Positions 1 through 10,565 of a stretch of 64,000 nt of DNA are shown in pieces. This DNA comes from Parelaphostrongylus tenuis (lineage: Eukaryota; Nematoda; Chromadorea; Rhabditida; Metastrongylidae): NCBI GenBank assembly GCA_019055375.1, contig JAHQIW010003721.1, forward strand, positions 32,596 to 96,595. Direction: 5' to 3'. How positions within the stretch are numbered: position 1 is the first letter of the stretch; each line of letters starts with the position of its first letter. Under the pieces are notes generated by a model. The model saw only the letters and a program-made list of their open reading frames with translations, searched no databases and had not been told where the DNA came from. The translations under genes and the position numbers were made by a program.

Positions 1-530
1 AGTGAGACAGAGCAGTAGTTTGTGCCTAAGTGAAACTTCAGTATGTCTTGTAATCGTATAGATGTGGTCTATGGTACTAAATCCTTTTCGGAACTCTGCT
101 CGCTCGCATGGCTGTGCTTCGTCTAGCGTTCTGTCAATTCTGTTTAGGTTGACTCGAGTGAAGAGTTTATAAAAAACTGACAGCAAGCAGATTGGGCAAT
201 AACTGTCTCTCTCGCGAAGGTCTCCCTTTTGAATAACAGTACGGTCTTGCTGATTTTCCATTGGATGGGAACCGTGCGTTCTGACGGTTAGCGAGTGAAG
301 AGCGGAGCCAAGGTGTTGATGGGAACTGGCAGTACGTCCTTTAGGTGCTGTGGTCTAATCCTGTCTGGGGCAAGTGTTATTCTAATCCTCACCGACGACA
401 TAGCATGCCGGATTGCCGAAAGGAGAACCGGTGAAGCGACATAATCATCGTCTTTCAATTTATATGACCTTAAGAAGACATGGCTAGCGAGGAGGTCCGA
501 GTGGCACTGGTGGATGATTTTCTCCATTGC
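1..530 (-). pseudogene. LINE reverse transcriptase N-terminal fragment
   Basis: Minus-strand residues include RHAMSSVRIRITLAPDRIRP and QHLKD, which match the RTE-type RT start (usually SSVKNRTAPGPD followed by I-P-E-H-L-K). Nearer the window edge, YCPICLLSVFYKLFTRV and a glycine-rich FSTIDH stretch mark RT fingers motifs 1 and 2. Several frame changes separate these blocks. The palm motif with FADD would lie outside the window; copy 2 has it. Confidence 0.75.
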
Positions 531-1401
531 CCTTTTGAAAGCTGTAAGTGTCCCGTGAGGGCATCGGATTACTCATCTTGATCTTACATTTGGCGAAACG
601 TCTCTGGGCATGGCGAATGCTCTTCCAGCTTCTACGGCTTTTGCCATAACTGCCGCTCGTCTCCCTTTGAGATCTTCTCTTATCTCTTCTCTGTAGCGTT
701 TCACAAGGTCGGACGTAAGGTTTCGGTTTTCTGTTGCTCATGCAATTCCACGCTGACGCATTATCTGCTCGAGGTCTATGGAGACAAGCGTCTCTTGATG
801 ACTTCAGGACTCTCGGCTTTCACAGCGCTAATGTGAAAATATTCAACGAGCCGATCGCATTCTTCGTTGATATTGTCGACAGCGGTATTTTCCAAGGAGC
901 CGACTAATGATTTTGAATACATCCCAGTTTATATTAGTTCTGGGATTTCGTTGTATTTAGCGACATTCTCTCCTCTGCAAAAAACGGAACGCTGCGCGGA
1001 GACGATGGTCTGATCCCGTGTAGAGCTTAGGAACAACAGCGAAATTGGTCAGGCAAAACCTTCGATTTTCTAATATGTGGTCTACATCGTTATGGTACTC
1101 TACATTGGGAGACTCTCACATCCAATGCTGAGAGTGAGGATTTCGGAATTGTGAGTTAACATGGATGGTTTGGGTCGCTATGGTAAACTGAGACAGCCTC
1201 TCACCGTGTCCATTCCATTTTAATCCGTTGGTTCCAATGTGACGTTCTTCAGACGTTTTTCTAGGTCTAATTTTCGCGTTAACATCTCCGACAATGACCT
1301 TGATGTATGAACTTCTTTGAAGAGTTTTTCAAGTTCCACATATTACGCTTCGACTTTGTTTTCGTGATAGCTTGATGTTGATTCGTAAGTAACGGAGATG
1401 G

Positions 1402-1750
1402 TCAAAGCGGCATTGAACCACATCGTTCGAACTGTAATCGTGTGATAAGAGTTGTTAGTTGTTCGAATGAATCGATGTTCACGGTGAAATTCGATTTGAC
1501 GAGGAGGCCAACGCCGCCGACACCTCTGCTATCGCATGCTCCAAGAAACAGTTCTCTGGTGTCATGAACAACGTGAAAAGGATGGCGTCTTCTCGTCGCA
1601 GCCAGACCAGTGACGTCGTACCGTATACTTCTTGCTTGAATCAACAGGTCTTCTACAGCGGACTGAAGAGCAAGGGTTTTTGCATTGCAGCTGCGGATCG
1701 TCATTTTAGTCCGTTTCGATCTTGGCAACCTAGTTTGGCTCGGAGATTTT
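1402..1750 (-). pseudogene. LINE endonuclease (EEP) domain fragment
   Basis: The frame of about 108 residues resembles the N-terminal apurinic-like endonuclease of RTE LINEs, with a region reading RSIRYDVTGLAATRRRH and then GVGGVGLLVKS. The matching stretch in copy 3 at 14,941-15,416 shares the same order (RIRYEVVNLAGTR, then GIGNVGVFAKS), which supports real coding ancestry. The domain breaks off where copy 1 shifts frame near 1,400. In an active element this domain nicks the target DNA. Here it is a fossil. Confidence 0.75.
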
Positions 1751-1831
1751 AGGAGCCTCCCCGTACTCGTCCTACGTGGTGCTACCGTACCAGAGATTCT
1801 TTTGGGATTAGGGGAATGAGGCCCATATTAT

Positions 1832-1882
1832 ATATAAATATATATATACATATATATACATATATATATACATATATATAAT
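1832..1882. repeat. (AT)n microsatellite
   Basis: Alternating TA/CATA tract directly at the 5' edge of LINE copy 1. Confidence 0.95.
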
Positions 1883-2205
1883 AGAAGAACGGCCCATTGG
1901 GTAATGACACGCAAGGTGTTGGTTCAACGTCTTGTCCCTAATCTCTCCTATACCCATTTGTGTACGTCTTAATTCGGCGAGTATCCAACGATGTCGTACC
2001 TATGGACCCTGAAAAAAAGAATTGATGCGACCAGCTCTCTGCGATACTCAGTGAAAATACGAAATCTCCAGCAGTAGCCGAAACATCATGGAATATCTGA
2101 AGAACTTTGTGGAAGATGACTGTGAAGAATCCAGTCGAATATGAGTTCTGGGATCCGCAAGACAGATGTGATGATGCGACATGTCAGAAATAAGTACAAA
2201 ATGAT

Positions 2206-2208
2206 ATT

Positions 2209-2249
<41 letters not shown>

Positions 2250-2282
2250 ATGCATATCTATACATGAATATATATATATATC
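2206..2282. repeat. (AT)n microsatellite
   Basis: Alternating AT tract of about 75 bases with a few C interruptions. The flanks (1,883-2,205) show no gene that I recognise. Confidence 0.95.
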
Positions 2283-2299
2283 ACTGAATCGTGCAAAAC

Positions 2300-2395
2300 T
2301 TTTGCATCAGGAGGGACTCGAACTCGTATTTCGCGCTTTCCGTGGATGCGCCCTCCGTCCCATCACACTACTCACTCCTGCCTTGTCACCACTCC
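2300..2395 (-). other. tRNA-like remnant
   Basis: The minus strand holds a B-box-like run, GTTCGAGTCCC, preceded by about 60 bases that could hold D and anticodon arms, but no complete cloverleaf can be drawn. Similar remnants occur at 18,495, 31,065 and 56,830. It may be a decayed tRNA or part of a tRNA-derived repeat. Confidence 0.25.
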
Positions 2396-2459
2396 TTCCA
2401 AGCTCTTTGTAAGCAATTTGAGTGCAGTGAGATCAGAGATTCTGCCATATTCATAGAAA

Positions 2460-4880
2460 AATATCGCCCTTGAACGCTCCCTGATTTTCCACATTTGCAC
2501 TCTATAAATATACTGGTCTTTTCACCTATTTAGTTTGAAAAAATTGTACAAAATCCTTGCTTAGAGATCATTTTGATACTTAATCGATCCAAGCGATGTT
2601 GATTAAAGTATCGATTACAACGGATACCAATGCATGAAATGAAGACGGACCTAACACACTATATCAAAGCTCCATGGATATCCATTTCATACTTAACAGT
2701 TCAAAAACACAAATAAGAAATTGTCAACCTGCAGACGAACCTAATACAGAATACGGTTGAAGGGTAGGGAACAGACTGAAAGCGTTTTAGAGCGGACACG
2801 TGTGCTCATGTGTACAAAAGTAGCATAAGTTATGCTGTCGTGGAATTGTTTCAAAATAACCGATTTATTCAACGTTTCGCATAGTTTTGGTCAGATACTT
2901 CGTTTGATCTGATTCAAACGGCTAGTTGATTAGGATTGTAGGTTTCATTCCTACCTTAGTTGTTATCGTTTGAGGTATTCTGTTGTGACGTCGGCTCCGC
3001 TTGCCATCGTTGAATATTCAGATTCTTCATTTCCATGCAATTGCGTCGAAATCATCCTATCTTATGAACGTTCTTTCATTATTATAAAAGCTGACAAGGC
3101 TTAGAAAATCTATGTAAACGCTTTTTCCTGCTACACTTTCTTCGTGTTAACCCAGGTTTTTGCATGCCATAGCTACGTCGGAACCCTTTTTGGAAAGGTT
3201 CTTCTTGCAAGTAGGCCAGTGGAGCATATCCCCACCATTCGGTAATGGGCTCCTAAGCTCACTCACGCACTTCAAGCCATTTGAGAATACGTATGATACC
3301 CTGTTTTATTGGTCATCGATAGCGTTGCATCACAGTGTTAGGATCGTGGTAATACCTGAATGATCGCTGTCATGATTAATACACTTCTGGATATTGTCAT
3401 CCCACGACGTGAGCAGTATCATAAAAAATAACCGACAGTTGCTCCATCGTTCTTCCTTTTATCTCAGGAGAGAGCTCCTTACCTTACATATCCTAATATG
3501 TAACCTTGCAAGGATTTCTTCAGGTATTCATATATCGTTTCCAAGAAATGGATTTCGGCCAGCGAAGATCCTTTTAGACGGAAGCAGAAGTAGAAGAAGG
3601 AAAGAAAATTAACCAACCGCTCACGGATGATGTAGAAGCCGAAATCTAAAAAAAAATAAAGAGATTTTCGAATTAAAGTCCAGTGGGACTTTGGGCCATA
3701 TGAGGCTTATTTTGCCGCTTATGACCATCATATAGGTCACATATATGAATGGATGTAGGGCTCTTAGAATGAAAGAGTAAATTTTCTTTGACTAGATTCC
3801 GAAATGTGGACCAATCCGTTGCCCATAGGATTTCAGTAGAAAAACAATGCTGGAAGAAGGAGATCAAAGACCGCCCAATCTTATGAGGCGATATTTCTCG
3901 GCCAGCCCCCACAGACGGATGAAGGGCCCCTAACCGACGAGTTTCAGATTGCTACAGCATTCGCAGCCCAACGGCGATAAATCGCAATTATCGATTGTGA
4001 GTAGATCACAACATCGACGACCACAGAGCAGCGGCCAATTTACATCCAATCGATGGCAACAATCTCTAAACAATCTCTTTCCCGTCTTCACCTGGCAGTT
4101 CATCCCCATAGTAGTTCATTCTCTTTGTCGCCGAAAAGTGAAAAAAAACAAGTGACTCATCGCTTAATATCTAACATAGCTGTTATTTTAGCAATAAAAG
4201 CTATTCCAATAGTAATCAGCCGTTGGGAGGATGGCTGGAGAACGCATCGAAGGCACATCATGCCTATGCCTATAGTCGATGAGATGAAGAGAGGAACGTG
4301 GGGCCGACCGTCGTTCGACCATCGTGCAACGGCAGTGAGCGATTTGTCCACCGCTTCAAATCATCTCCAGTGGCAGTCGTTATTTTTGTTATTAATTTTA
4401 TATGACTACTTCCTGTTTAACGATTGCTCTAATGAAACATTGACTCTGAGTTATAGGCTTTAGCAACTTTAGCTGTTGATAGGATATCATCATCCTGCCT
4501 CATGTCGCACATGTCTTAAGTGCGTTGTAGGGAACATAGTATGAGTATTTTCATCTGTTTAACCGTTCCGAGGTGTTATTGATATTATTTATTGAATGTT
4601 TGGTTTTTATTTTATTATTTTTGGCGAAGAAGTTTATAAGAATCGAAATCTGACTACATGATCGCGAAAAATTCGCTTGAATTGGCAAAATTCAACTGTG
4701 ATCGCAAAACGTCATCTTTTATTTATTGTTATAACCCCAAGACCGACTGTCTACTAATTGGCATAGTTTGAATAAATAACTACTTTCTTCTGTTTAGCCG
4801 TTCCGAGGTGTTATTGATATTATTATTGAATATTAGCAAAGCATACAACGTTACAGTTAACAATGCAGTTTGAATATACG
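2460..4880. other. No recognisable gene; short direct repeat
   Basis: The open frames here (up to 136 codons at 4,053-4,463) have no recognisable motif and no convincing splice sites. One structure stands out. The stretch at 4,553-4,597 recurs at 4,791-4,835, sharing CCGTTCCGAGGTGTTATTGA, about 238 bases apart in the same orientation. It lies just 3' of PLE copy 1 and may be PLE-derived. Confidence 0.6.
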
Positions 4881-4891
4881 GTATTCGAGGT

Positions 4892-4926
4892 GGCTAACGT
4901 TTCGGCGGGTCGCCGCATTCAGAGCC
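4892..4926 (-). ncRNA. Hammerhead-like motif at the PLE-1 3' end
   Basis: Minus strand, in order: stem I strand GGCU; box CUGAAUG (consensus CUGANGA, so two core bases changed); stem II GGCG/CGCC with loop ACC; GAAAC; the NUH-type triplet GUU; closing stem I strand AGCC. Stem I pairs perfectly. The core substitutions make activity of this copy unlikely. PLEs are known to carry minimal hammerhead ribozymes in their terminal repeats. Confidence 0.6.
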
Positions 4927-5408
4927 TGGAAAGATCATATTGATCCATAATCCACTAGGCCACAACCTCTATAACGCTATCAGAAAACGTTAGAAAAAAA
5001 ATTTTGGATCGCATAGTAAAATCTCCATTTTAAAACGCTCACCGTTTTGATGTTTGGGTCTACCAATTATTTACTGAAGACCAGCCGCTTAGTGTCAGTG
5101 CATCAGTGGGGTGTGCCTAACTCAGGCCGGAAAGATCAGCCTGGTTTCGAGGACACGCGTGATTACGAGGCACTCCTCTTTTCGGTTCATTTTTGTGCCT
5201 TTGCTATGTATCCAAAAGGCTTCTAAGGTTTTACGCGCAGACGTTTTTGATTCCTGTACGAGGATCGTGAATTTCACACCGAACATTACTCCTTACATGT
5301 TTTTGGTCCCTATGCGCGCCTAGTGGAGTTTTTGGATCAGAGTTGCGTAACCCAACTAGGTGCCGCTTTATACGGAGAAATAGTGGTCTACCCGTTTCGC
5401 CAATGTAC

Positions 5409-5810
5409 TCATCGCCGCATGCCTCCCAAGGGATTAGGTAAATTGTAACCGATCAGATACAGTCGCCGTCTCTGCCGTTTGGGCAAACTGCAGTCATTGG
5501 TTTCGCAGAGGCGGTCATACTGTCGGTTGCGGACCAATTGACGCTTCAGAGTCTTTGAGGGTATTTCGCCTACTGCTACCGAATCATCCAGACCTGCTCG
5601 TTTTAAGCAGCGTTTAATAGCTGTACTTATTTCGTTAAAGATAAAAGGCAGAAGGAAAGGAACCTTATTTTCGCCAGACTTGTCCTCTGGGAGTATAGAC
5701 TTTCCTCTAAACCTAACATGAGAAGCTCCTACCGTATCGTAGCTATTAGAGATGGTTATTTTTCGCTCCAAGCTTAAATATTCTACTTTGTGTTGTTTTC
5801 CTGTGCACAC
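5409..5810 (-). pseudogene. PLE post-RT linker fragment
   Basis: The 133-codon frame matches residues about 223-340 of the intact PLE frame at 7,981-9,465. It shares FIFNEISTAIKRCLKRAGL, then VGEIPSKTLKRQLVRN and YDRLCETNDC. The GIY-YIG part continues in another frame to its left. The N-terminal half of this frame is shifted relative to the PLE protein. Confidence 0.75.
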
Positions 5811-6091
5811 ATTCGTCGCTGTTCGGAATATGTTTTTTAGAATTGCGCGTTTTATGTGTGAAGGATGAGCTGATAAGTAATGAACTAAGATGTTTTTGTT
5901 GCTTGGCTTTCGGTACCATTTTGTATTGCAGGAGTTTTTGGACAGTTGACCTAAACGTTTGAAAATGGGCGCCAGTTTTCTTTCGGTTTCTCACTGGTGA
6001 ACTTTATGTACTCTGATTGACTGTTCAGCAACTCTAAACATTTGTCCTCTCCTCTCGGGTTGAGCAGACGACAAGGCAGTCATCTATATAC

Positions 6092-6607
6092 CTACAGTAG
6101 AGTAATGGCCGGAGATCGATTATTGGGCCTTCCACTGTTAGACATAAAAGCTATAGCAAGCGTTGGTGCTAGTCGTTGTCCTATTGCCAACCCTCCGATT
6201 AGGGCAAAATAGTTTGCGGACCATCTAAAGATTGAACAGTTCAGGCACTCTTTTAAGAGAGCCATGACCTGCCGGATGGAGAAGCCACACATGCTTGTGG
6301 TCCTTTCCTGCTCCGTTAGAAGTTCGTATATGGCTTGCATTGCGGACTCATTCGACACGTTTGTGTAAAGGGCGGTTACGTCGAAAGATTCCATTACGTA
6401 CGCGTTGTTGGGGTACGCGCCACGTAAATGGTACAGGAACATCTGGTTGTTGGTGAAGGACTGGATTGTGAAAGACTTTAGTAATTGGACTAATATTAGG
6501 TTTAAGAACCACGTTATCCTATCCGTTGGCCCGCCTACGCAGCTGATGATGGGTCTACCTTTGAAATTTGATGGATTAGTAGACAAGAGATCATCAGTGC
6601 ATACCAA
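6092..6607 (-). pseudogene. PLE reverse transcriptase fragment
   Basis: The 171-codon frame carries RT motif A (SFDVTALYT, with the catalytic Asp) and motif B (GGLAIGQRLAPTLAIAFMS). It loses frame before the YxDD box; PLE copy 2 keeps that box as YIDD. The upstream block at 6,725-6,940 belongs to the same element. Confidence 0.85.
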
Positions 6608-7489
6608 CTTATGAGTTTCAATAAGTATAAGACAGACATGATGGTGGGCTAAGTTTTCATTGAGAGATAACGGAGGGTATTAAGCCAGCCGATCTTGCTA
6701 TTTTTACCCATTTTTGGTTCATTTTCAATATTGCTTTTGGAATTCCTTATCAGATGATGGGCGATAAAGTGTGGTGTCCTCAATGTGCTTTTTCGCTATC
6801 GCAATATATAACTGATTGGGAATTACTGCAAATTCTCCACCCTTGTCACTAAGTGATAGTCTATTTGTGTTGGAATTTATTAGCTCCCGTATCTGTCGCA
6901 TGCCGCTTTTCTGCGCTGATGTTAAGTTGGAACTAAACATTTTCCCGCGATAGTGGTTGAGGATTTTGAGAGTTTCGTTCGAAAATATTCGAAAACTAAT
7001 ATCGACGTTGTTATTGGGGTCTTGCTCCCTAAAGAACGCTCAGGAAAAAGGTGGTGTTGTTATTTCCTCTGCGTTTTGTGTTCATGCGCGTTGAATGATT
7101 CTAGTCTGGTCTTATAGCGGATTCTGTGTTGAAGTTCTTGCAAACTGCATGTGATACTACACAGGTTTTCTTAGGAATGGGTTGCGCTGGTAAGAAACTT
7201 GAGCCCATTTCCAAGAGAGCGCCCTTCATCGCGAGGAGTTATTCCTCCTAACCCGGTGACCCTTGATTGATCTAGCTCATTACTAATGGTGGATTGACTC
7301 TTAGGAACATAGTACGGTTATTTGTGACTATGGTTAGGAGGAAAGGAGAATCGTTCTCTTTTATTATAGTAATTATAATTGTATTGTCTGACGAACGAGT
7401 GGATGTATTGTGTATTGGCCGTAGTGCACATATCTTACCCATAGTGCACTTACATATCGATCACATGGCCTTCTGACGTCTCCCGAGGG

Positions 7490-7680
7490 TTCAACACTCT
7501 CTGCTTATTGTCCACACTCTCTCGCGGGTTCAATACTCTCTCGCTCATTGTCCACACTCTCTCGCGGATTCAGCACTCTCTCTAGCTCAGTCACTAGCAC
7601 TCTCTCACGTGTTCGCACTTTCTCAATATCACTCACTGCTTGTACACTCTTTCTCTCTCTCTCTCTCTGAGCACTCGCCA
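7490..7680. repeat. CACTCTCTC minisatellite
   Basis: Degenerate tandem copies of a ~20-30-base unit built on CACTCTCTCGC plus GGTTCAA, ending in a (TC)n run at about 7,651-7,667. The minus-strand open frame across it is a by-product of the repeat. Confidence 0.9.
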
Positions 7681-7874
7681 TAAAAACTAGTAAACAACAT
7701 ATTGCGCCATCGAACCACAATCGCATATCAGTGTCAAAGTATATATACCCGCTGAACCATCATGTTATCTCAATCACAGTTTTTTCATTATTCTAGTTCG
7801 CACATTATCGTGTTGGACGTTGTTGTTGTTGTTGTTAATGATTGTTGAGTTAGCAACATTATTATGTTTATGGA

Positions 7875-7896
7875 GGTTTAATCACCCAAGTTAGAG
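7875..7896 (+). other. SL1-like spliced-leader sequence at the PLE-2 5' junction
   Basis: The 22 bases match the nematode SL1 leader at 20 positions, with T to C at position 9 and T to A at position 19. They are followed by GTAGAAATCGG, resembling the splice donor side of an SL RNA. Recognisable PLE homology starts only ~50-80 bases downstream. It could be the leader of a trans-spliced PLE transcript copied into DNA, or an SL RNA pseudogene. A clear Sm site downstream is lacking. Confidence 0.5.
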
Positions 7897-7980
7897 GTAG
7901 AAATCGGTCAGCACATCAATCGAGCCGATCGTCAAATTCTTTAACTTGCCCCGTCCTATACACACTCATTAAAACACAAA

Positions 7981-9465
7981 ATTTCTACTAATGATTTTGG
8001 GTCTACCGATCCTTCTAAGTTTAAAGTTAGACCAATCATTAGCTGTGTAGGCGGGCCGACGGATAGGATAACATGGTTTCTTGGCCTCATTTTGTCGCAA
8101 CTACTGAAGTTCATACCAACCCATCTCCCCAACACCAATATATTCCTCGAGCACCTTAAAAATGCGCGTCTAAATCATACGTATGTAATGGAGTCGTTTG
8201 ATGTTACAGCGCTCTATACAAACGTCTCAAATGACGTCGCAATACAAGCCACTCATGAATTACTGATAGAAAACATAGAAAACGTAGATATGTTTGGCTT
8301 GTCGGTCCAACAGCTTGTCACACTCCTTAAGTCATGTTTGAGCTGTTCGGTATTTAGGTGGTCGGGAAAATATTTCGCACAAATTAGAGGGTTGGCAATG
8401 GGGCAAAGACTAGCACTCAGCTTAGCCATCGCTTTCATGTCAAAAGTGGAAGCTCCACGTCCAATACTCTACTGTCGCTATATAGACGATTGTTTTATCA
8501 TCTGCTCTACACAAGAGGAGATGGATAAGTATTTCGAAATTCTGAACGGACAGTCAGAGTTTATTAAGTTGACGCGAGAACAACAAAATTCAGAGAGCTG
8601 GCTTCCCTTCTTGAACGTTCAAGTTCAACTTAATGAAAGTGGCTATAGCACAAAATGGTATCGCAAGCCTAGTAACAAAAACATCTTGGTACATTACCTT
8701 TCTTCCCATCCCTCACATACTAAAAAGGCACTTATCCGAAATATGTATCGAACAGCTGTAAGTGTCTGTACGGGAGACGATGAAAGAAAGGAATCACTAG
8801 ACTTAGCGCGAAAAATAGCCATTTCTAATGGGTACAAACAGAAAACACAAACTAACGTTAGGCCCAAAAGGAGCGAAATGCCTCGCACTGAGAACGACAG
8901 GGCGCCACACCTAAACAATAAGGTACCTCTTAAACTACCTTTCATAACAGACGAAGTCAGTACCGCTATTAGAAAGTGTCTAAAAATCAGTGGTCTAGAA
9001 GATTCTGTAGGAATTGTAGAAATTCCGCCCAAAACACTGCGTCGTCAATTAGTTCGAAACCGCTTGTATGACCGTCTATGTAATACAAAGGACTGCGTTA
9101 TTTGCCCCAACGGTAGAGACGGCGATTGCATGAGCGTAGGTACAATATACCTTATCTCTTGTATGACATGTGGTGGCGAATATATTGGCGAAACAGGCAG
9201 ACCACTTCACATCCGCATTAAAGAACACCTAGACGGAAAAAGAAATAAAGACCCAAGTAAACCTCTAGGTACACACAGGATGCAAAGGCACAACGATGAC
9301 GACTTCGAGGTAGTAGTCAAAATCTTAGGGCCCGAACCAAAAACATCGGCGCGAAAGACCCTTGAAGCTTTCTGGATAAATTCCAGAAACCCGCAAATGA
9401 ACAAAAAGGGCGAGTGCCCTAACATAACCAACCACATGGCACCTTACCTCAGATTGATTTTCTAG
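7981..9465 (+). CDS. PLE reverse transcriptase with GIY-YIG endonuclease (N-terminally truncated)
   Basis: The protein would copy PLE RNA and nick the target DNA. Numbering from the TTG at 8,092: motif A SFDVTALYT with Asp37; motif B RGLAMGQRLA at 99-108; catalytic YIDD at 130-133; thumb block with WYRKPSNKNI at 189-198; cysteine cluster C330, C335, C338, C346; GIY-YIG core with TIYLI at 351, EYIGETGR at 363, Arg375, His379 and probable catalytic Glu425. The frame is open upstream of 8,092 and encodes FKVRPIISCVGGPTDRITW, so the true start is further 5' and lost. No native ATG start is visible, and the N-terminal domain is missing. The stop is TAG at 9,463-9,465. This is the only PLE in the window with both catalytic domains in one frame, so it is probably the youngest. 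Confidence 0.88.
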   Translation: MSTNDFGSTDPSKFKVRPIISCVGGPTDRITWFLGLILSQLLKFIPTHLPNTNIFLEHLKNARLNHTYVMESFDVTALYTNVSNDVAIQATHELLIENIENVDMFGLSVQQLVTLLKSCLSCSVFRWSGKYFAQIRGLAMGQRLALSLAIAFMSKVEAPRPILYCRYIDDCFIICSTQEEMDKYFEILNGQSEFIKLTREQQNSESWLPFLNVQVQLNESGYSTKWYRKPSNKNILVHYLSSHPSHTKKALIRNMYRTAVSVCTGDDERKESLDLARKIAISNGYKQKTQTNVRPKRSEMPRTENDRAPHLNNKVPLKLPFITDEVSTAIRKCLKISGLEDSVGIVEIPPKTLRRQLVRNRLYDRLCNTKDCVICPNGRDGDCMSVGTIYLISCMTCGGEYIGETGRPLHIRIKEHLDGKRNKDPSKPLGTHRMQRHNDDDFEVVVKILGPEPKTSARKTLEAFWINSRNPQMNKKGECPNITNHMAPYLRLIF

Positions 9466-9704
9466 CGTGGGTCTCAGATGGCACCTATCCATAATTTGAC
9501 CTAGTGACACGGGGGGCGGGCTCATACGTCACCCTGGCGCTAGCAACATAGGTAGTCCCTGGATTAGATGGTAAGGTGAGTGGTTTCCCCGAATTAGTTA
9601 TCGCTCATAAACACCGTAGATTTTCAATTTATTTATTTATTTATTAATTTTTTCTCCCACAGTATATAGTCATATAAATAGCTTTACAACGACTGATACG
9701 TTCA

Positions 9705-9740
9705 GGCTCTGAAGAAGGCGTATTCGCCGAAACGTCAGCC
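9705..9740 (+). ncRNA. Hammerhead-ribozyme motif in the PLE-2 3' region
   Basis: Seen in order: stem I GGCU (9,705-9,708); core CUGAAGA (9,709-9,715); one extra A; stem II GGCG/CGCC with loop UAUU; GAAAC; cleavage-type triplet GUC; closing stem I AGCC (9,737-9,740). All stems pair. Stem III would be only AC/GU, so the fold probably needs two RNA copies pairing with each other, as described for PLE hammerheads. The extra A before stem II departs from the textbook core, though the same A recurs in PLE copy 4. Confidence 0.7.
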
Positions 9741-9892
9741 ACAAGCAAACGCGAAAACCCATCGACCGGAAAGAAGAACAATCGATTGGGGAAAAAGATA
9801 CCAACCTCGTGAAGCTCTAAATAAAGATTAGTTTTCTAAGCTTTTCTTATCATTTTCAAAAATTCTTTAAAACATCTAGCATATGTAATATA

Positions 9893-9971
9893 TACATACT
9901 AATATATAATATAATATATAAGACTTAGTAATATATATATGTATTTATATATATATGTGTATATATGTATA

Positions 9972-10009
<38 letters not shown>

Positions 10010-10012
10010 ACC
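9893..10012. repeat. (TA)n microsatellite
   Basis: A TA-rich alternating tract that begins exactly where the 3' end of LINE copy 2 stops. It is probably the LINE tail or its expanded target site. Confidence 0.95.
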
Positions 10013-10565
10013 TGTATCACCTGTCGTCCCGTTGATGGTCGAGTGACTCGAGCGGGTACCAGCAATTCTTCCTTTTTTCCCTACCGCGTGCAAAAGTAGC
10101 CCAGTGGGTCCTCCTCGCTGTAGAGATTCGCTGAGCATCATATCTTTCTTCTTTCGCTTTCGTGAAGAAATCGTACCAACGGGTCGGTGATATTCCCGTA
10201 GGGCGCTTGATGTCCTGAGGAATCTAGTTGGTAACGGCTCTCGTCCATCGGTTGTCGTTGAAGCGCATCACATGTCCGGCTCACCTTATTTTCGATATCC
10301 TAGCGTGTAGAACGGCGTCTCTAATTTTCAATCGTTGCCGTAGGTTGGAACTTCGAATCCTTTTTCTTATTTGCGAGATGCGGGATAATCCCAGCATCGA
10401 CGTTTCTACTGCGCGTTCGATAGCGCCAAGTGATCTTTCATCCTGGTTTAGCGATTATGTTTTTGCTGCATATGTCAAAGTAGGGATAATCGTCGAGTCA
10501 AAAAGGTGGGCACGGAGTTGGATGTTCTTTGCCCTCTTCAGTACATCTTCGATGCTCTTAAGCGT

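Larger units (their letters stand above)
1..1832 (-). mobile_element. RTE-like LINE, copy 1 (3' part outside the window)
   Basis: On the minus strand this reads from an apurinic-type endonuclease domain (about 1,750 to 1,000) into the N-terminal fingers and palm of a reverse transcriptase (about 530 to 1). The same sequence recurs in copies 2 and 3 of this window. The RT part runs off the left edge just before the FIDLKKAFDS palm motif that copy 2 supplies. Frameshifts and stops split it into several short frames, so it is a dead copy. The 5' edge merges into an (AT)n tract at about 1,832. LINEs of this type encode one endonuclease-RT protein and insert by target-primed reverse transcription. 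Clade assignment as RTE rests on recalled motif wording, not on a search. Confidence 0.85.
4880..7240 (-). mobile_element. Penelope-like element, copy 1 (decayed)
   Basis: The minus strand gives the full PLE order: an N-terminal region (about 7,240-6,725, ending KKHIEDTTLYRPSSDKEF), the RT (6,607-6,090, with RPIISCVGGPTDRITW and SFDVTALYTNVSN), a thumb/linker block, a GIY-YIG endonuclease (about 5,480-5,330, with EYIGETGRPL) and a 3' hammerhead-like motif at 4,892-4,926. Stops and frameshifts separate all blocks. PLEs are retroelements whose RT is related to telomerase RT and whose GIY-YIG nuclease cuts the target. It is the most complete PLE here in extent, though not in coding integrity. 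Confidence 0.88.
7897..9845 (+). mobile_element. Penelope-like element, copy 2 (5' truncated, ORF intact)
   Basis: This copy lacks the N-terminal block seen in copies 1 and 4. It starts near the position equivalent to the YTLTKTHE stretch, where its frame is also shifted by a small deletion at about 7,980. From 7,981 on it reads without a stop through RT, linker and GIY-YIG. The 3' untranslated part (9,466-9,845) holds a T-rich ATTTATTTATT tract, a well-formed hammerhead motif and a terminal AATAAAG. It is divergently placed next to copy 1, separated by the CT-rich minisatellite. Confidence 0.9.

Noticed and set aside
4157..4463. 136-codon plus and 64-codon minus frames
   Set aside because: Overlapping frames on both strands with no motif, no splice context and no second copy to support either.
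7490..7680. CRISPR-like array
   Set aside because: Units are degenerate, simple-sequence in nature, with no unique spacers, and the window is eukaryotic.
7505..7726. Arg-Glu-rich minus frame
   Set aside because: By-product of the CACTCTCTC minisatellite.
7875..7990. Functional SL RNA gene
   Set aside because: Only the first 22 bases plus a donor-like start match. No convincing Sm site or third stem-loop before PLE sequence starts.
8694..9437. Minus frames of 112 and 76 codons inside PLE-2
   Set aside because: Antisense to the intact RT-GIY-YIG frame.
9899..10141. 80-codon minus frame with isoleucine-tyrosine repeats
   Set aside because: Translation of the (TA)n microsatellite joined to the LINE 3' end.
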